A program made the position numbers and the translations under genes. From contig NC_089982.1 in NCBI RefSeq assembly GCF_036417845.1, forward strand, positions 44,169,684 through 44,233,683: DNA of 64,000 nucleotides, given 5' to 3'. Source of the DNA: Apteryx mantelli (Eukaryota > Chordata > Aves > Apterygiformes > Apterygidae). The notes under the pieces were generated by a model that saw nothing but the letters and a program-made list of their open reading frames with translations, was not told the DNA's origin and did no database searches. Shown here piece after piece: positions 23,401 through 36,700 of the stretch (the first letter of the stretch is position 1; each line of letters begins with the position of its first letter).

Positions 23401-24653
23401 AAATAATCTATCCGTCAGTTAATGACTACATACTGGGTAAGCCCCAGTGAAGTGACTAAAGGTAATTGGAGCTTGTGCAAACTGATGTAAAATGCATCCG
23501 AGTGCATCTCATGAGTGTCAAGCCATCTATCTATCACTGGAGAAATACTTTGGAGTATTAAGTGAAAAAGATAATGTTTTTAAAAAATTTACTTGTGCAG
23601 AATGAATCTCATAGAAGTTATTGTAATAAGAACAGATTTGTCAAGGATAATTGAAAACACTGATGTTCAACTTAATTAAATGCTTTACAACAGCAGCAAT
23701 TACTTTTAAGACCAGATTATCCACAATCTAGTGGCCAGTAGATAAATAAATTTCAATAAATGGAGTTTCAGGCAGATTCTTCCCTTAGGACAAGAGAGCT
23801 TTCTCTGATGTCTTTTTTCTTGCTGGCTTTACAGAGGCAGAGAATTCTCATTCTGATTTTAAAATAATGTGAGGAGAAACTGGAGGGCCCACGTATGCTT
23901 CTGTACCTTATGAGGATGGTACAAAATATACATTGTACACTCATGGGGTGCCGGATGATACATACATCATGAAGTCTATTTCTTCAGTGTTGTTGTACAC
24001 TTAGCACATAGTAGTTTGGTATTCTACTCATCAGTGTTTAGAAGAACGCTACTAAATCATATCCAACGGTAACAAAAATGTTAAAAACATTAACACAAAA
24101 AGTAAAATATTGTGAAATACATTGTCAACATTTATCAGAAAGGATAACTTGGGAATTTTAATTCAAACATCCTTGGCACTTATGTTGATTCTCATAATGC
24201 TTTCAATTAGCACAGTATTTTCCTCTTGGAATTTGATAGTTTAGTATCTAATAATCTGGAAAGCAATGCTAGAGAGAGAAATGTAAATATATTCCCAAAA
24301 TCATTATAAGCCTAAAACACAGAAAAAGCAAAGGGTAATAGCAGTGATGTGAAGTAATAAATCACTCGGATCAGTCAAGCAGAAGTGAGCTTGTGCTAGC
24401 CAGCGTACAGAGAAAGGATGTCTTTCTAGGTCTGAATGATGCATGAGAAAATTCACACCTAAGAGTTCTCATTTCCACCTAGATAACTTGCAGCTCTGGC
24501 CCATTCTAAATAGAAACCAAGGTTCACGATAAGTATTCCATACACCACTAGGCCTCTGCTCATCTCCCTGTTTTGTGTCCAGTTTATAGGAACCAAGATA
24601 TAACAGGCCTTTTTTTATTGACAAGTTTAAGGAATTGTATTTGTGTCTTCCAG
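17434..24653 (+). other. PALLD: Inferred PALLD intron 1
   Basis: AT-rich sequence between the putative exon 1 donor and the firm exon 2 acceptor (TTGTGTCTTCCAG, ending 24,653). Open frames such as 19,012-19,314 on + and 19,940-20,299 on - have AT-driven, often hydrophobic composition and no domain. No CR1, tRNA or second CpG island was seen. The 3' end is firm; the 5' end depends on the exon 1 call. Confidence 0.5.
24641..24653 (+). other. PALLD: Splice acceptor of PALLD first coding exon
   Basis: A T-rich tract ending in TTCCAG at 24,653. The exon begins C-ATG, so translation can start one base into it. Confidence 0.85.
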
Positions 24654-24654
24654 C

Positions 24655-25709
24655 ATGCAAGACAGAAGCTGTGACCAGGCATTGCCTATTTCTTTAATGC
24701 TGAAAGAGGCTTACTGTGCAGAGAGAAGCACCAATGAGGGATACCCAGAAAATATATCAAAAGCTTCTTCCTCACATGACTTTTTCTGTGATTCCCTATC
24801 AGACATACAGGATGGGGAATTTTCAAATGAACTCTCTGCCTTCCTCACCCAGGAGGAGATATGTAAGAGCCTTGACATAGCTTGGAAAGCCATTGCCAAT
24901 TCCGTGAAGGAGGATCAGAATGCAGTACCAGAATTCACTCATTATTTCAACACCTCTCTTTCTAGCCCTTCAGAAAATGCTTCTTTCAGGGAGACCAAAC
25001 TGCACAAGCAAAATGCTTTATGGAGGCCTCAAGCAAGCAGTCTGACTTCATCTGCTGCAGCTCACATTCTCCCAGAGAATCAGAAGGAGCTGCCCACCTC
25101 ACCTCAAACAGCAACTGGTTTTGTTACAATCTCCAGGAAGCAAGCAAGCACCTCACCTTTGCTAACTGCTAGTCCCAGCTTTATTCGAAGCCTGAAACAT
25201 TCAGAGAGATGTGGTCCAAGTGTGCCCAAGACAAGCCCAAAATCCAAATCAGCATCCCAGGGAGAAACTCCTTTCAGGAACAAGTTGTGCGACAAAGCTG
25301 CCACTTTCATTGAGGAACTGTCATCTATATTTAGAGAAGCAGCAAAGGCAAGAGGCCAAAGTCCTGATGGAGACTCTTCTTCTCCAGACAGTGGGTACCT
25401 GTCTCCTAAGAAAAAACAATCAACTATGATAAGTACCTCAGTGAACCTGGATTTTGACACGCCACCTCAAGAGACTGAGCCTGAGGCAAAATTACCTGGA
25501 GTTCATCTCAATGGAGAACAACACTTTTTTGAAAAGAAAAGCATCACTCAGCAGAGTGAAATGGTCCTTTGCCAACCTTTCATCAACATAGACAAGAATC
25601 AGTCTTCAGCACCTCGATTCACTCAGAAGCTCCGCAGCCAGGAGGTTGCTGAAGGAACCAAAGTATTGTTGGAGTGCAGAGTTGCTGGCAACCCAGACCC
25701 TGATGTCAG
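24655..25709 (+). CDS. PALLD: Palladin, first coding exon (N-terminal 351 codons, partial)
   Basis: Palladin is an actin-associated scaffold of stress fibres, focal adhesions and Z-discs that binds alpha-actinin, VASP and actin. The exon starts at 24,654 after TTGTGTCTTCCAG, and its first in-frame ATG follows one base later. An apparent upstream start at 24,643 is a GTG inside the polypyrimidine tract and is rejected. Recognisable palladin segments in order are a DSLSD box, LSAFLTQEEICKSLD near residues 60-75, TSPLLTASPSFIRSL, LCDKAATFIEELSSIF, SSPDSGYLSPKK, and PRFTQKLRSQEVAEG opening the first Ig domain. The exon stops within that Ig domain at NPDPDV plus two bases of an Arg codon, before the donor CAG|GTAAGT. 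The Ig motifs and the SPDSGYLSP box favour PALLD over its paralogue MYPN. The first 30 or so residues, however, resemble the MYPN start. Later exons lie beyond the window. Confidence 0.93.
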
Positions 25710-25715
25710 GTAAGT
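25707..25715 (+). other. PALLD: Splice donor of PALLD first coding exon
   Basis: CAG|GTAAGT with the cut between 25,709 and 25,710, a perfect consensus match. It leaves two bases of a split Arg codon, the position where vertebrate palladin continues into the Trp-containing strand of the first Ig domain. Confidence 0.92.
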
Positions 25716-28700
25716 GCATGCCTTTTAACAAAGATCACAGACACTGGATATCATCATCTTATGATTGTCGAAGATACCTAAGGAAAGATATCACAGTGGA
25801 CCTGTTTAGAGGTACAGTACAGAAGCATTCTGGTAGTTGGTCTTGTAAGAACTGCAGATCAAGCAGTGGTTAAAAAGCACATGGAATAACAGATTCTGAC
25901 CTCTTCAGTTTCCTACAGCATTCCATTGGTTTCTGCTTGGGAAATGAGGTCCTACTTGATTCAAGAGCCACGCTGCAGAAACAGAACTGGCTCTAACAGT
26001 ATTCTATGTGACTGATATCTCATTAATCTAAGGGAAAGAATTCACAGTTTGGCCCTGAAGAGCATGCATCAGGCTTAGAGGTATTTGGGTTTTGCTGTCA
26101 ATTAATTAGAATGTCTCCACAAGCACATACCAATGGGACTTGGGGTCTATACTATGAGATAACAACATTTTCTAAATCTAGGCAGATATCCTCTTGTGTG
26201 GGGCATTTCCAGAAGACATGAAGAGGTCCCTGTTTCAAAACTTCTCTTTTGATATTTTGTAGTGAAATTTATGTGCATATGCTTCTCTTTGATTACACAA
26301 CACTGCTAAAGTTTTTTTTAGGTTCTTTCTTAACAAGTGTTTACAACAGTTATAAAAAATACATTTGCAGTAGCAGCGAGGGTTGAATGACTCGTAATAG
26401 TTTCCACTGCCTTCCTTTTCTTCTAAAACTAGTAGAAATTAAGGTTAACCAGCACTGCACAGGCAGTATTTGCCACTTTGCAAATCTGAACCTTAATGCT
26501 AATATGATTGCTTAAAATACACAGAGGTAGACTATACCTCTAGTTTTAATAATTCCTCGGAATTTATTCCTGTTTAAAGTCAACTGAGCATATTTGATAT
26601 CCTTGAGAGAAATTTTCCTTCACAAATTGCTGTTTGGACAGTAAAGAATTTGTACTTCCCTGTTCAGAACTTTTTGTAAAGGCTCTTTAGTTCTGAAAAC
26701 TAAATAATTGTTCAAAAGTTTTCAACATTTACTGAAAGGAATGTGGCAGTTACTTTCCTGTAACACTTGTCCTGCTTTAAATTTCTTCATATCTTCTGTT
26801 GTAAAATCTCTCAACATTCTGAAGTTACTACTGTTTCATATTAAGTTGCCCCAATTGCTTGCTGATACAGTCACTTGTATAAGCCTTGTGGCTATGCAAG
26901 TTTAGAAATTCATGTCCATCACTAAACAGTGTCTTCATACATACCATAACTGAACTCATCCTTTGAGATCAGCCTTTAAAAAGGGCACAGAGGGAATAAA
27001 CAGAGCTGTGAGTTTGAAAAGATTAGATCTTTGTCAACAAGATTAAAAGAGAACAGCTTCTTCGAAAAATCATTTTATGCTTTTATGTACTTTCATTCCA
27101 AGGCAATAAAGAAATAGAAGAATGTAGAAAATACCTCAAAAGACTCTTGTTGGTGACTGTTGAAGACAGTATTGCCTTTACCCTTATCTGAATCTCCAGT
27201 GAAAATGCATCCCAGACAAGCTAAATATTGAACAAGTGAAATTTTTACAGGGTCAAAAGATCATTTATAGACACTTAAGTGTGTTCAGTTGTTTCTGTCT
27301 ACAAAGTGGAAAAAGTTGTACCTCCACACCTGAGGGGGCACTCAAGCTTAGATCCCCCTCCACACTGAGGCCAATTGAGCTCTTAAACCAAGACAAGCCT
27401 CGCATCTTCATACTCGCATACTCTAAATAATGGAATTTCATCATGAGAGTTGCAAACAGTTCAGGAAGCTTACTCCCCCAAAACGGGAGCGTAATCACCT
27501 ATACTGTGACTCCCATCAAGCAGTATGACAGCCATGTCCCGTCACTAATCGTTGTTTTGGTATTTTATTTTTTAATATTTGCTGAAAAATATTTAATATT
27601 TGGTGAAAAAAATCACAAGAAAAGGATTTGGTTTTGTCCCACTGTAACTATTAGGTCATTGCAATGCATTTAAATGGCAATTTGTTAGGGACACGGAACA
27701 TTAGTCATCTACATATCTTTCAGTAGCCCATTTGAAAATTATTTGAATTTGATTTTCAAAGTTCCATTTTGAACTTACATATTGCCTTTTTCATTTAGTG
27801 AAATAATTATCTATCACTATAGTGTATGCTTGCATTTGTTAGTTAGTTCTCATTCCATATATGGTCTTTCCTTTTCATGCATGAATGAAGTTTCTCATTT
27901 AATATGCAGATCTATCTAGAATTTGACATTTGAGTGTATCCTAAGAAGCTGAACATTGATCTTTGACTTAAACACGTATCAAGCCAAGTCTTTTGAGATA
28001 CTTAGGACTACTTACATGCTTAAGTACCTTACTAGATCAGTTTCTGTACTTTAAATCTTCCTATTGAATTAGTCAGCAGTCTCTGAGGAAAGTAGGACAG
28101 TAGCAAAGATAGAGGAAAAAAATGGGGGAAGTGACTTAAACCATCAGGCAGCTAGTATCACTGAGCCTTGAGAGCAACAGGTCACAGTGAATTGCATTAT
28201 GAATCTACATCAGGTTTATCTTTTAGAATCTATGAAAAATCATAAAGCTTAGCTTAATATAGCATGAGCTCTAAAGTGTTTTTTTTCTGCTTAGCAATAG
28301 AGCCCACACTTAACTCCTTTATTGAACTAAATCAAAAAGTGATCTTAATTTGTTCTTCAGCCATCCTTGCTAGACTTGATATGCATAAGGAGAAGTCTGC
28401 TGACATACATATGCAAAGCTACAACAGCCTATTCATGACTGACAGTTGTCTTACGTGGAACCACTTTTTGAAAGCTTTCATAAATATTCTCTATATTGGC
28501 ATTAAAAAAGTGACAAAAATCTCAAAACACTAACTTCAGATAATGACTGAAAGCAATTTGAAGCTTTAGAATCCAATCTTAGAAGCAGCAACTTGATTAA
28601 TGTATTAAAGTTTTTTCCAGAACAAGGTCCCCTGGTAGGGCAACTATGACAAATGTGGGTTTTACAAGGAGGAGGAGCTACTGTGAATACTGTCAAGGGA

Positions 28701-31014
28701 AGCTGATAAATGGAAATGTTCTCCAAATGATAGAAAGATCCATTTCAAGAAGAGGAACAAAAATGAAAAAGTATATACTGCACTGAAGTTTAATTTTCTT
28801 CTTACCACCCTGACATAGTTCTGCATGCAAAAGACTTCCAGTTGTTCATTCTCCTGCAAAACTTCATGAAGCAGGCAAGGGGAACAATTGTAGAAAAAGT
28901 CACACAATTACAAAAGCCAGAAGATCCTCCTTTCTGTGCTTGCTCTCCTAGATTTTCCCTTCCCCTCTAAGACTTTCCAGCCTGCCAGTACATTATCAAA
29001 ATTGGTGGTACTGGTAAGTACTCCAGGGCAACGCAAGCTGTTAACTGTCAGTAATTATTTTGTTGTTGTTGGGTTGGATAATGTCATAGCTAACATTGCT
29101 ACTGATATTTTTGAGTTGTAAAATAGGGTAGTAGCAACAGGCAGGGAAAAAAATTACTATGATAAGATCCTTTCACCTTTAGCCTGACCAAGCCATCCTG
29201 AACTATCTGCAGTCATTGGAGATAAGTGTATCTACCAAGAGCCATTTATTTCACCTTGTTGGTACATTGACAACAGAAGAAAACTAAGGTGACTACTTTT
29301 GATTAAACATTTCATTATTAGATGGTTATAATAGGTGAGATGAATCCCTCCCATTCACCCATCTGTTTGCCAACAGACAGTACAGAGAAAGAGAGTTGCT
29401 CTGCCAACTCATGTCTGTAGGTAATGCAACTAGAAGAAAAACTACTGAATTGTTTTTAGTTACAGATGAGAATTCAACATGCTGCATATTGCCTCAAAGA
29501 ACATTAGTTTTCCTAGGATTTGATTTTCAAAACAGCCATATTTCTGTAACATGAACTGCAGGCTTTCTTATGAAAGTTGTTCCTAAGAAAGCAAGAAACA
29601 AAAAATTTAATATGGAGTACTACTAATCAAGTCATTAATAAGACTATTGAAGTACTGAGAGTCAAACTGTAGACAACACTGCTTTACTAGGATGAAGCAC
29701 ACTATGTTACAAAAACTTTCTGTTGGCTTGAATGTTTTTACAGTCATCGGTCTATTATGCCTTAATACATACTTCAGTTCCACTGAGTTATAAAATGTAT
29801 TTAGTGGGGTTATAATGATCTTAAAATAAGCAGCATGTTGGCATGAAGCATCTCTAAAAATTACAAAATTACTAATAAGCGTGTCCACAACATAGATCTA
29901 TAGTGAACATACATTTACTTTCATAATATGGTAAAGAACCTCACTGGTGCTATCACACTCAGATATCCCACCTATTTTTTTTGCTACTGGTACAAGTACT
30001 GTTCTGTTCAGAACTGATCAAAAGGCATTAATTTCTGTTGTGAAATATAGACTGCATAGATGAGTTCGATAGCACCAACAAGGTTGCAGTGTTATAACAG
30101 CAAAGATGCACTGTTGTAATGCTTCAGCATCTTGTTGCTGTTATTTTATCTGGCAGAGCAAAGAGTCATCAATCTTTATTTCTGTAGTAGGACTGCGAAA
30201 ATATACATAAACATTAACCACAGTAGAAAGTGATGTACAAGCTGTGGAGCTTTTGTTTCTGACAGGTCTTCTTCATCATCTGTGTGTTCATTTCAGAGGC
30301 TACTAATATCAAGATGTGTACAGAAAATCTAGGGAAAAAAGCTTTGTGTTCTTCAAATTTTAATAGAAACTGTGCTTTTCTGAACTTTAAGTCTTGCAGA
30401 ATCATTAAACAAGCAGATAAATCTTAATCACTGAGCAGAATGGATCATGGTAAACATGATTGAGATAACAGTACATGATTTTAAAATCAAGCATATTTTT
30501 AAGTAATCTAATCAATATCAGTTAGTTTGTAACTCTTGGTTTATTTCCATTTTTGGAACCCATAATTGTGCTATATTAATAGCTGAGTTGTAGCAAACAA
30601 GCTTAATGCCAACTTCTGTCTCTTGCAAAGCTCACTCACAATTGGTTTCATACACTTTTTCAGTCCACCCTCAAATTTATTTTATTTAATAATTATTAAT
30701 AATTCTTTATTTGACAACAGCTCAAAAATTTGTGAAAAAACTTAATGAAAGATATATTAGTTACTAACAAAAAGCTAAATCACACTTTTCTTAAGTTCCC
30801 ACTAAAATTACATCTTCCCTTTAGTTTCCATTTCTTCGTGGATCTTAAGGAGAGGAGAAATATGGCAGCTGTACCTCAATAACATTTGATTTTTGAAGTC
30901 AATAAAATTCTACCCCATGGCCTTACTGTAATCATGCTCGCTTGGCTGAAGAGGTCGCTCGCACACAGCATGGGTGGAGTTCTCACGGTGCGGATTTCTT
31001 TCCAGGGCCGAGCA

Positions 31015-31028
31015 CCACAAGGGGGCAC
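31015..31028 (+). promoter_or_regulatory. CTCF-like motif
   Basis: CCACAAGGGGGCAC matches the CTCF core CCASYAGRKGGCRS at 13 of 14 positions. It sits in a small pocket (about 30,945-31,045) with several CpGs (GTCGCTCGC, CACGGTGCGG, GGCCGAG) inside AT-rich intron, which fits an unmethylated regulatory site. This is a sequence match only. Confidence 0.5.
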
Positions 31029-31490
31029 TACAAAGCCCTTTAGGTACTGAATGCTTTTGAACAAACCATAGAACAAAAGCTAAGACAATTGCGGTTGTTC
31101 AAGAGACCGTGTAACTACGTAAGTCCAGAGCAAATATTTGAATCAAGTTTGGGGCAAACTCCAAAGTCCTATCCCTAAACCTTGGGGGAAAGAACACATA
31201 CAGGCAGCTATTTTTAAAAAAGGATTCTATAATTATATTGCAGTGTTAACATTGACTAGGAACTTCTAAACGGTTGTATATTATCGCATATGCAAGTCAC
31301 TTCCCCCCTCTCCACAGCTGAAGAAGAGTTTTATGGTATATCCTGAATATCCTGTAAGCAGCTAATATACTACAGTGAAAAAAAGACAAGTTTATTTAAA
31401 ACCAGTGATGTGTTGCAGAAAGTATGAAAAATACTTGCTGTTTGTGCCACTTTCAGGAACAGTCCTGTACATTTGGGTTTTAGATGAGTT

Positions 31491-31508
31491 AAAAAAAAAA
31501 AAAAAAAA
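31491..31508 (+). repeat. Poly(A) run, 18 bp
   Basis: Eighteen uninterrupted A residues. I see no recognisable gene-derived sequence upstream that would mark it as a retrocopy tail. Confidence 0.95.
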
Positions 31509-32839
31509 GTCAGACCCAGTGATACGATACTAGTTGTCCATTTGCTGCATTTAGGGAACAAAGAGAATCTAGTTTTCTGAAGTGATGTACTTAAACAGCT
31601 GTTTGAATTTCTGATTTGCAATACTTTTGAAAAAAATCTTTTTAGCATAATCATATGAATCGGAAAGTTGTTCTGATTCTTCCTAGAAAAGCTTGTTTCA
31701 ATAACATAGCCACTATGAATATAGAGAATATTTTTAGAACTCTTCCTGTGGTAAGTGTGATAAAGACAGAGAACAATCAGGATTTCATTTTGTGTCTCAG
31801 CTGGGAAGACAATAACCAGAAACCATAGTTCCTAAAGCAATGGGATAGTTTAATGGTGACTGTGATAGTTGAATTGTGGCAAGAAAATCACTAAGTTGTT
31901 ATTTTTTCTAATGCCCAATGAGTTGTCCAACCTAGTATTGTTATTCCATGTATCCTAGTAATCTTTATAACTGTCTTTCTTCCCTTTTCATAGTGTTTTT
32001 TAAGGTAATCTTTGCAAATTCCTTGACCTGTTTCAGATCTGAGCTAGAATCCTCCCTTAACCTGCTACTCTTCTTATAAGACTAAGCATAGCAAGATTGC
32101 AGAATGTTAATATAAGCAACAAAATTTTCAAGTGCAGTGTAAGGACATGGTTTACATTTGAAGATTATGTGACCAGGGAGGCCTCTTAATTTTTGAGTTT
32201 CTTGGGTGTTCATAGATATATATGATACAGAAAGTAAGAACTGTCTGTTGTCATTAAGTAGTGTGGTTTGAGTGACAAAACTTGATTCAAAGTAATGCTC
32301 TACAAGAGTTGAGCAAATAGACTTAGAAATTGCTACTGAAATTTCATTTGAAGTTAACACTCAGGTAGGATGTAAAACTAGATTCTTAGGGTAGAATGCC
32401 ACAAGAAAACAACCAGATACATTTCAAGAACCGCTATATTTCCTCAAAATTTAACACTTAAATTACTAGTTTTACTAGCAGAAAATTGGGTATCGGATCA
32501 CCAAGATCTGGACACTGATCAGAACCATTTTAACATTGCTGAGCAACCTAGATTCCTAGCTCAGATCCCCAGACCTAGCAAAGTATTGGGTAGCCTGAGA
32601 AAATCTAGAATATTTTTCTTTTGAAGAAGTTCTAAAGCATATAAAGTATAAATTGAAACATAAGTTTCCTATGTTATTCTTATAACTATTATATGTCAGT
32701 AGCTCTTGTTCAAAAGTGTGTCAGTATTGCAGTGATTAAAGTACCCAAGTTAGCTTTGAGCTATCTAAAGCAATTATTAGCTGGGAGTGTACTTAGAACT
32801 CCTCAGTATTTTCCTCACTACTTGAATATTTAATTATTT

Positions 32840-33720
32840 CTGAGATCAGCTCTGAGCTGGAAGCTAGTATCGAACCCTGTAGAGTACAGCGCACCTTTTC
32901 CGAGTTGGGGTTGTAAGTCCGCCCAAGTCAAGTTAGGTGCGCGTTGTGGGAGAACGGAGGCAACATCTGCGTCAGATGGAAGTGCCGGAATTAGGGGCTG
33001 GTGCAGCCAATGGTATTTGGGCTGCCTGATCTTACGCCCCCACAGATGTGCCAACCGCCCCAACGTCCCTCCAGCTCGCAGCCAGGGTAGGCATAGACGG
33101 GGTATCAGCGGTTCCGGAAGACTGAGCAAACTCACTGTCTATGTGAAGAATTTTACTCTGCTTTGAGCCAAAGGTTGACGGCATGCCTGATCTATTAGGC
33201 TAAGGTCAGGCAGTAGGCTGCCAACCACTTGGTCCCTGCTGTCTCGCTAGAGGCCAGAGGACCTCACAGGGCCTGCACTCTACTACAACGCCCGGAACGC
33301 ACAGACGCTGGCTCAGGGGGACCACTGGATAGGTCTCCCCTGACCACATTGCTCGAACAGCCTACGGGGCTGATAAGCAAAGCCATTCCCGCCCCATAGA
33401 TGGCATGCCGTGTCATGTCCAGTTAATGGTTGGATAACCTGTTTCCCCAGACAGGTCAGAGCCAAAGTCGGTGACGGTCATTGGGACTGCCACCACGCCC
33501 ATTTATTTGACAAATCGCCACTGGGCTGGTGGCTTAGGCGGGGGGACGGGGACACTTTTTTGAAGGCCAGTTGAGTCCCCCCTTTACTGCTGAAGATCGA
33601 AAAGATTCTTCGACAGGGCAGAGGCAACTACTAGTAGCCACCATCACACCTGGGACAGCTGTGCCCTTAGTTCCCCTGGTAGGGGTATCTGGCAGGACCA
33701 CGAGGAGGTGTCACAGCCAA
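32840..33720. other. Unidentified GC- and CpG-rich block with broken reading frames
   Basis: About 0.9 kb of GC-rich sequence with abrupt change from the AT-rich intron on both sides and many CpGs spread through it. Both strands carry medium-length open stretches with non-repetitive, protein-like composition that shift frame or hit stops. On the minus strand there are about 100 codons at 33,135-32,830 (non-ATG start). On the plus strand about 95 codons are open near 32,880-33,170. A plus-strand segment at 33,242-33,572 has few stops and contains Trp- and Cys-rich words such as NGWITCFPRQV. I recognise no family. A decayed inserted element or viral fragment would explain the composition, as would a non-coding regulatory or RNA-derived insert. 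No LTR ends, rRNA, tRNA or CR1 motif was found. Confidence 0.6.
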
Positions 33721-36700
33721 TTCAAGCCCAGTTAGTGACTAAGAGATTCATAGTTACTCCCGCCATAGTACTTATAGTACTTACAGATAGCCACCCAGAT
33801 TCTATAGCACAACAGCTATTGAAGTTTTTTCATACAAAATATATTCTCTTCCTTTTTCAACAGGGAAGTGACAGACAAACAAACAAACACTTTCTGCGTA
33901 CTCCATAGCAAGAACAGGACTTCCCTCTTTTGAAAAATCCACTTGCTCTCATCTTCTCTTAAGTGCTGTATATCTAAGTTTTACTCTAACAGCTATCTGA
34001 AATTCCCACCTAGAAACATTACCTGCCTGCAACCAAGAACTGTAATTAGAGGATACAAAAACAAATACAAAGTACAACACTTAAGTTTCTAATAAAACCT
34101 TAACTCCTACAATTTTACAAAGCCTACCCAGTTTTAGAGCCCTTAAGAAGCTTTGAAGTCTACAACACACAGTAGGCTCTGTCTCTAGCAGCCTTGTAAT
34201 GATAAAAGGCCCAATCACCCAGTACTCTGTAACCATGCACAGCTGTCCAGAACATTGGACCTCAGATTAAGTAATGCTTAACACAACTCTACACAGCTGG
34301 GTGCAAATCCAAGAGTACAGGACAGCAGTGGCTCAACTATCTAGACAACAGATGGTAGGTTTTTAAGTCTTGGGAATGTAAAGGGTTCATAGGTGTAATC
34401 TCTGCTTATCTTAATAGTCCTTACTTCAGGTAAGGAAAGCATGGCTTAGAGGTGGCATTTAGTTTTGTTTCTTAAGGTCTTTTATTGTGTGAATTTTGCA
34501 GGTGGGAGAAAAGTAGGTAAAGGTGTTTTACTAGTTCTATAATGGTAAGCCTTTAACACTTTTTAAGCATGAGTAGCTGTGTATATATGTGTTAATGAAT
34601 AGCCCTGAAACATATTTGACAACACTAGGTACCATTAGTTTAAAGAAAGCCTGTTTCCTGGGTCTGTTCTGTATGTTTTTCAAGTTTCACTGTCTAATAG
34701 TCATCTTCAGAATTGTTACTTGTCCCTTTGTAAAAGCTAACTGATTCTGGTTCAGGTCCGGCTTTTCAAACACTTTCAGATATCTGCTCATTAACTTATA
34801 TACTTAAGTTATTTGGGATGGAAACTTTAGTAATGCCTTTTCATGAGGAAGTTGTTTAAAGTATTCATTAACTCCCTTCTTATTTGCTAACCCCAAAATG
34901 ATGAAAGGTCCAAGAACAAAACTCACTGAGGAATGAGATGTCAAATGTGTCTTACAACAAAATTAACTAGACCATAAGTATTGTAGCTACGGTGATTGCA
35001 GAAATACTTTGTAAAAGATTAAAAGGGATAGTATGTGCTGTGTGTGGTAGGAGAGGGCTCTTGTGACTAGAAAATCATTAACAGCCACAAGTATTATTTT
35101 TCATGATGTAAGAATCAAATATGTTACTGAGTCTTAATGTGATTCTCACAAATTATTTCCTATGCATGTGCACATTTCAAAGTTAATGAAGCTCTCTCTC
35201 TAGTTTTTGAGAAAGGATAGAAGTAGATAACAATTCTGTAGCTGAAACAGAAGTACTACTTTATTCCTGAGACAGTACTGACTGTGCAAATGCTTATTTC
35301 TGAATTCTTGCAATTACTGTTATTGAGAATAATTGTCTTTTAAAACTGTCAAAATTTATTACCAATAGTGTAACCATTGCAAAGTTATTGTTTTTTTCTT
35401 TAAACACTTCCCATGTTTCTCTAACAGCCCTAGAAATCTTACAGCTTCATCAGAGGCCTGTTGGCTTTAGTGAGTCTCTTAAACAGGTGTTGATAATTTT
35501 AGGATGAAGTGACATTTTTCATTTTAACTCCAATAAGTGCACATACAAAGAGTTTTAACAACCTTTAAGCATAGCAATTATGTCTTGTTTGTTTTTTACC
35601 TTTGGTCTATTGGCATACTGAATTTTCTGTTTATTGTATGTATTGGAGGTGATTTTACTTTAGTTTATTAACAAATGCAATATTTTGTAGTAAGAATGGA
35701 TATAAAACAGTTCATTAAGTTATGCATTAGTTTCTATTACATTAGTTCACAATGTTGTTATAACTGCTTATGAATGATTAGAATACTGTGGCAAATAATA
35801 GTGTTTTTTTAATTATGCAACCTTTTATAAACAAGAAGTCTGTTCACAGTATTTTGGATTTATGTCTTATTGAGTTCATGGAGTTAGGTGTTAAACTACT
35901 CACAACTCTAAACCTTATTTTTTGTGTTCTCCCTATAAGCAGACTGGTTTTCTTTATGAAACTTCTTCTGCCCAAAAGCAAACATGTTTTTATACACTAA
36001 TCTATAATGGTCTTCTAGTAACCATTCCTGACTAGAATCCTGCTAACCTGTCTTCTCACTAGTCTCCTGCAAAAAGTGGGGAGGGAGCATTTGTTAAGAA
36101 GGGAGCAAGATTCTTGTGCTTCAGGAGTTCTTTGGGTCAAAAATACTATTTTTTGTAGGTTTGGATGCTTTTCTATGTATGCAGCATAAAAAATGACATG
36201 AAAGTGTAAACAACACCTGTGATACTATTGCTGAGTGCAAATAGAAAAACATTGTCAGCCTTTCTGATCTGGTAGTACCTTCATTTCAGAAGTCTGCTCA
36301 GCGTTAATGTGTTATCATTTAGTATTTTATTTGCTTTCAAATTAAGATGTAGTTTCTAAAGTTATGCAACTAATATGTCAGCAACCTCAATATTTTTCTG
36401 TCACAAGAATATTCTTTTTCTTATTCCTTCTTATGTCAATAATCTCTTCTTTACTTTTTCTTTTTTTTCTTAATTTGCAAGTCAAAATGATAGCCATTTT
36501 CAGTCCTGACCTTGTAAATCTTTTATCCCTTCTTCCCTTTCCCTGTATTCCCTTCTTCTATCCTTGTTTTAGTGGATCTTGTTGTTCCATTCTTATGTCT
36601 TGCACTTTGCTTGTCTGCCTTCTCTCATTTGAGATAAGGCCTGTCTCTCTGCAGGTGCCCTGGAGCGTCAGTCTCCTGAGCAGAGCCGGAATGTCGTGTT

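Noticed and set aside
24643..24654. Start of the PALLD frame at 24,643
   Set aside because: The codon there is GTG inside the polypyrimidine tract of the splice acceptor. The exon begins at 24,654, so the first usable ATG is at 24,655.
32830..33135. The 101-codon minus-strand frame at 33 kb as a real gene
   Set aside because: It begins at a non-ATG codon directly after a stop, has no recognisable domain, and competes with similarly long frames on the other strand. It was kept only as part of the unidentified GC-rich block.
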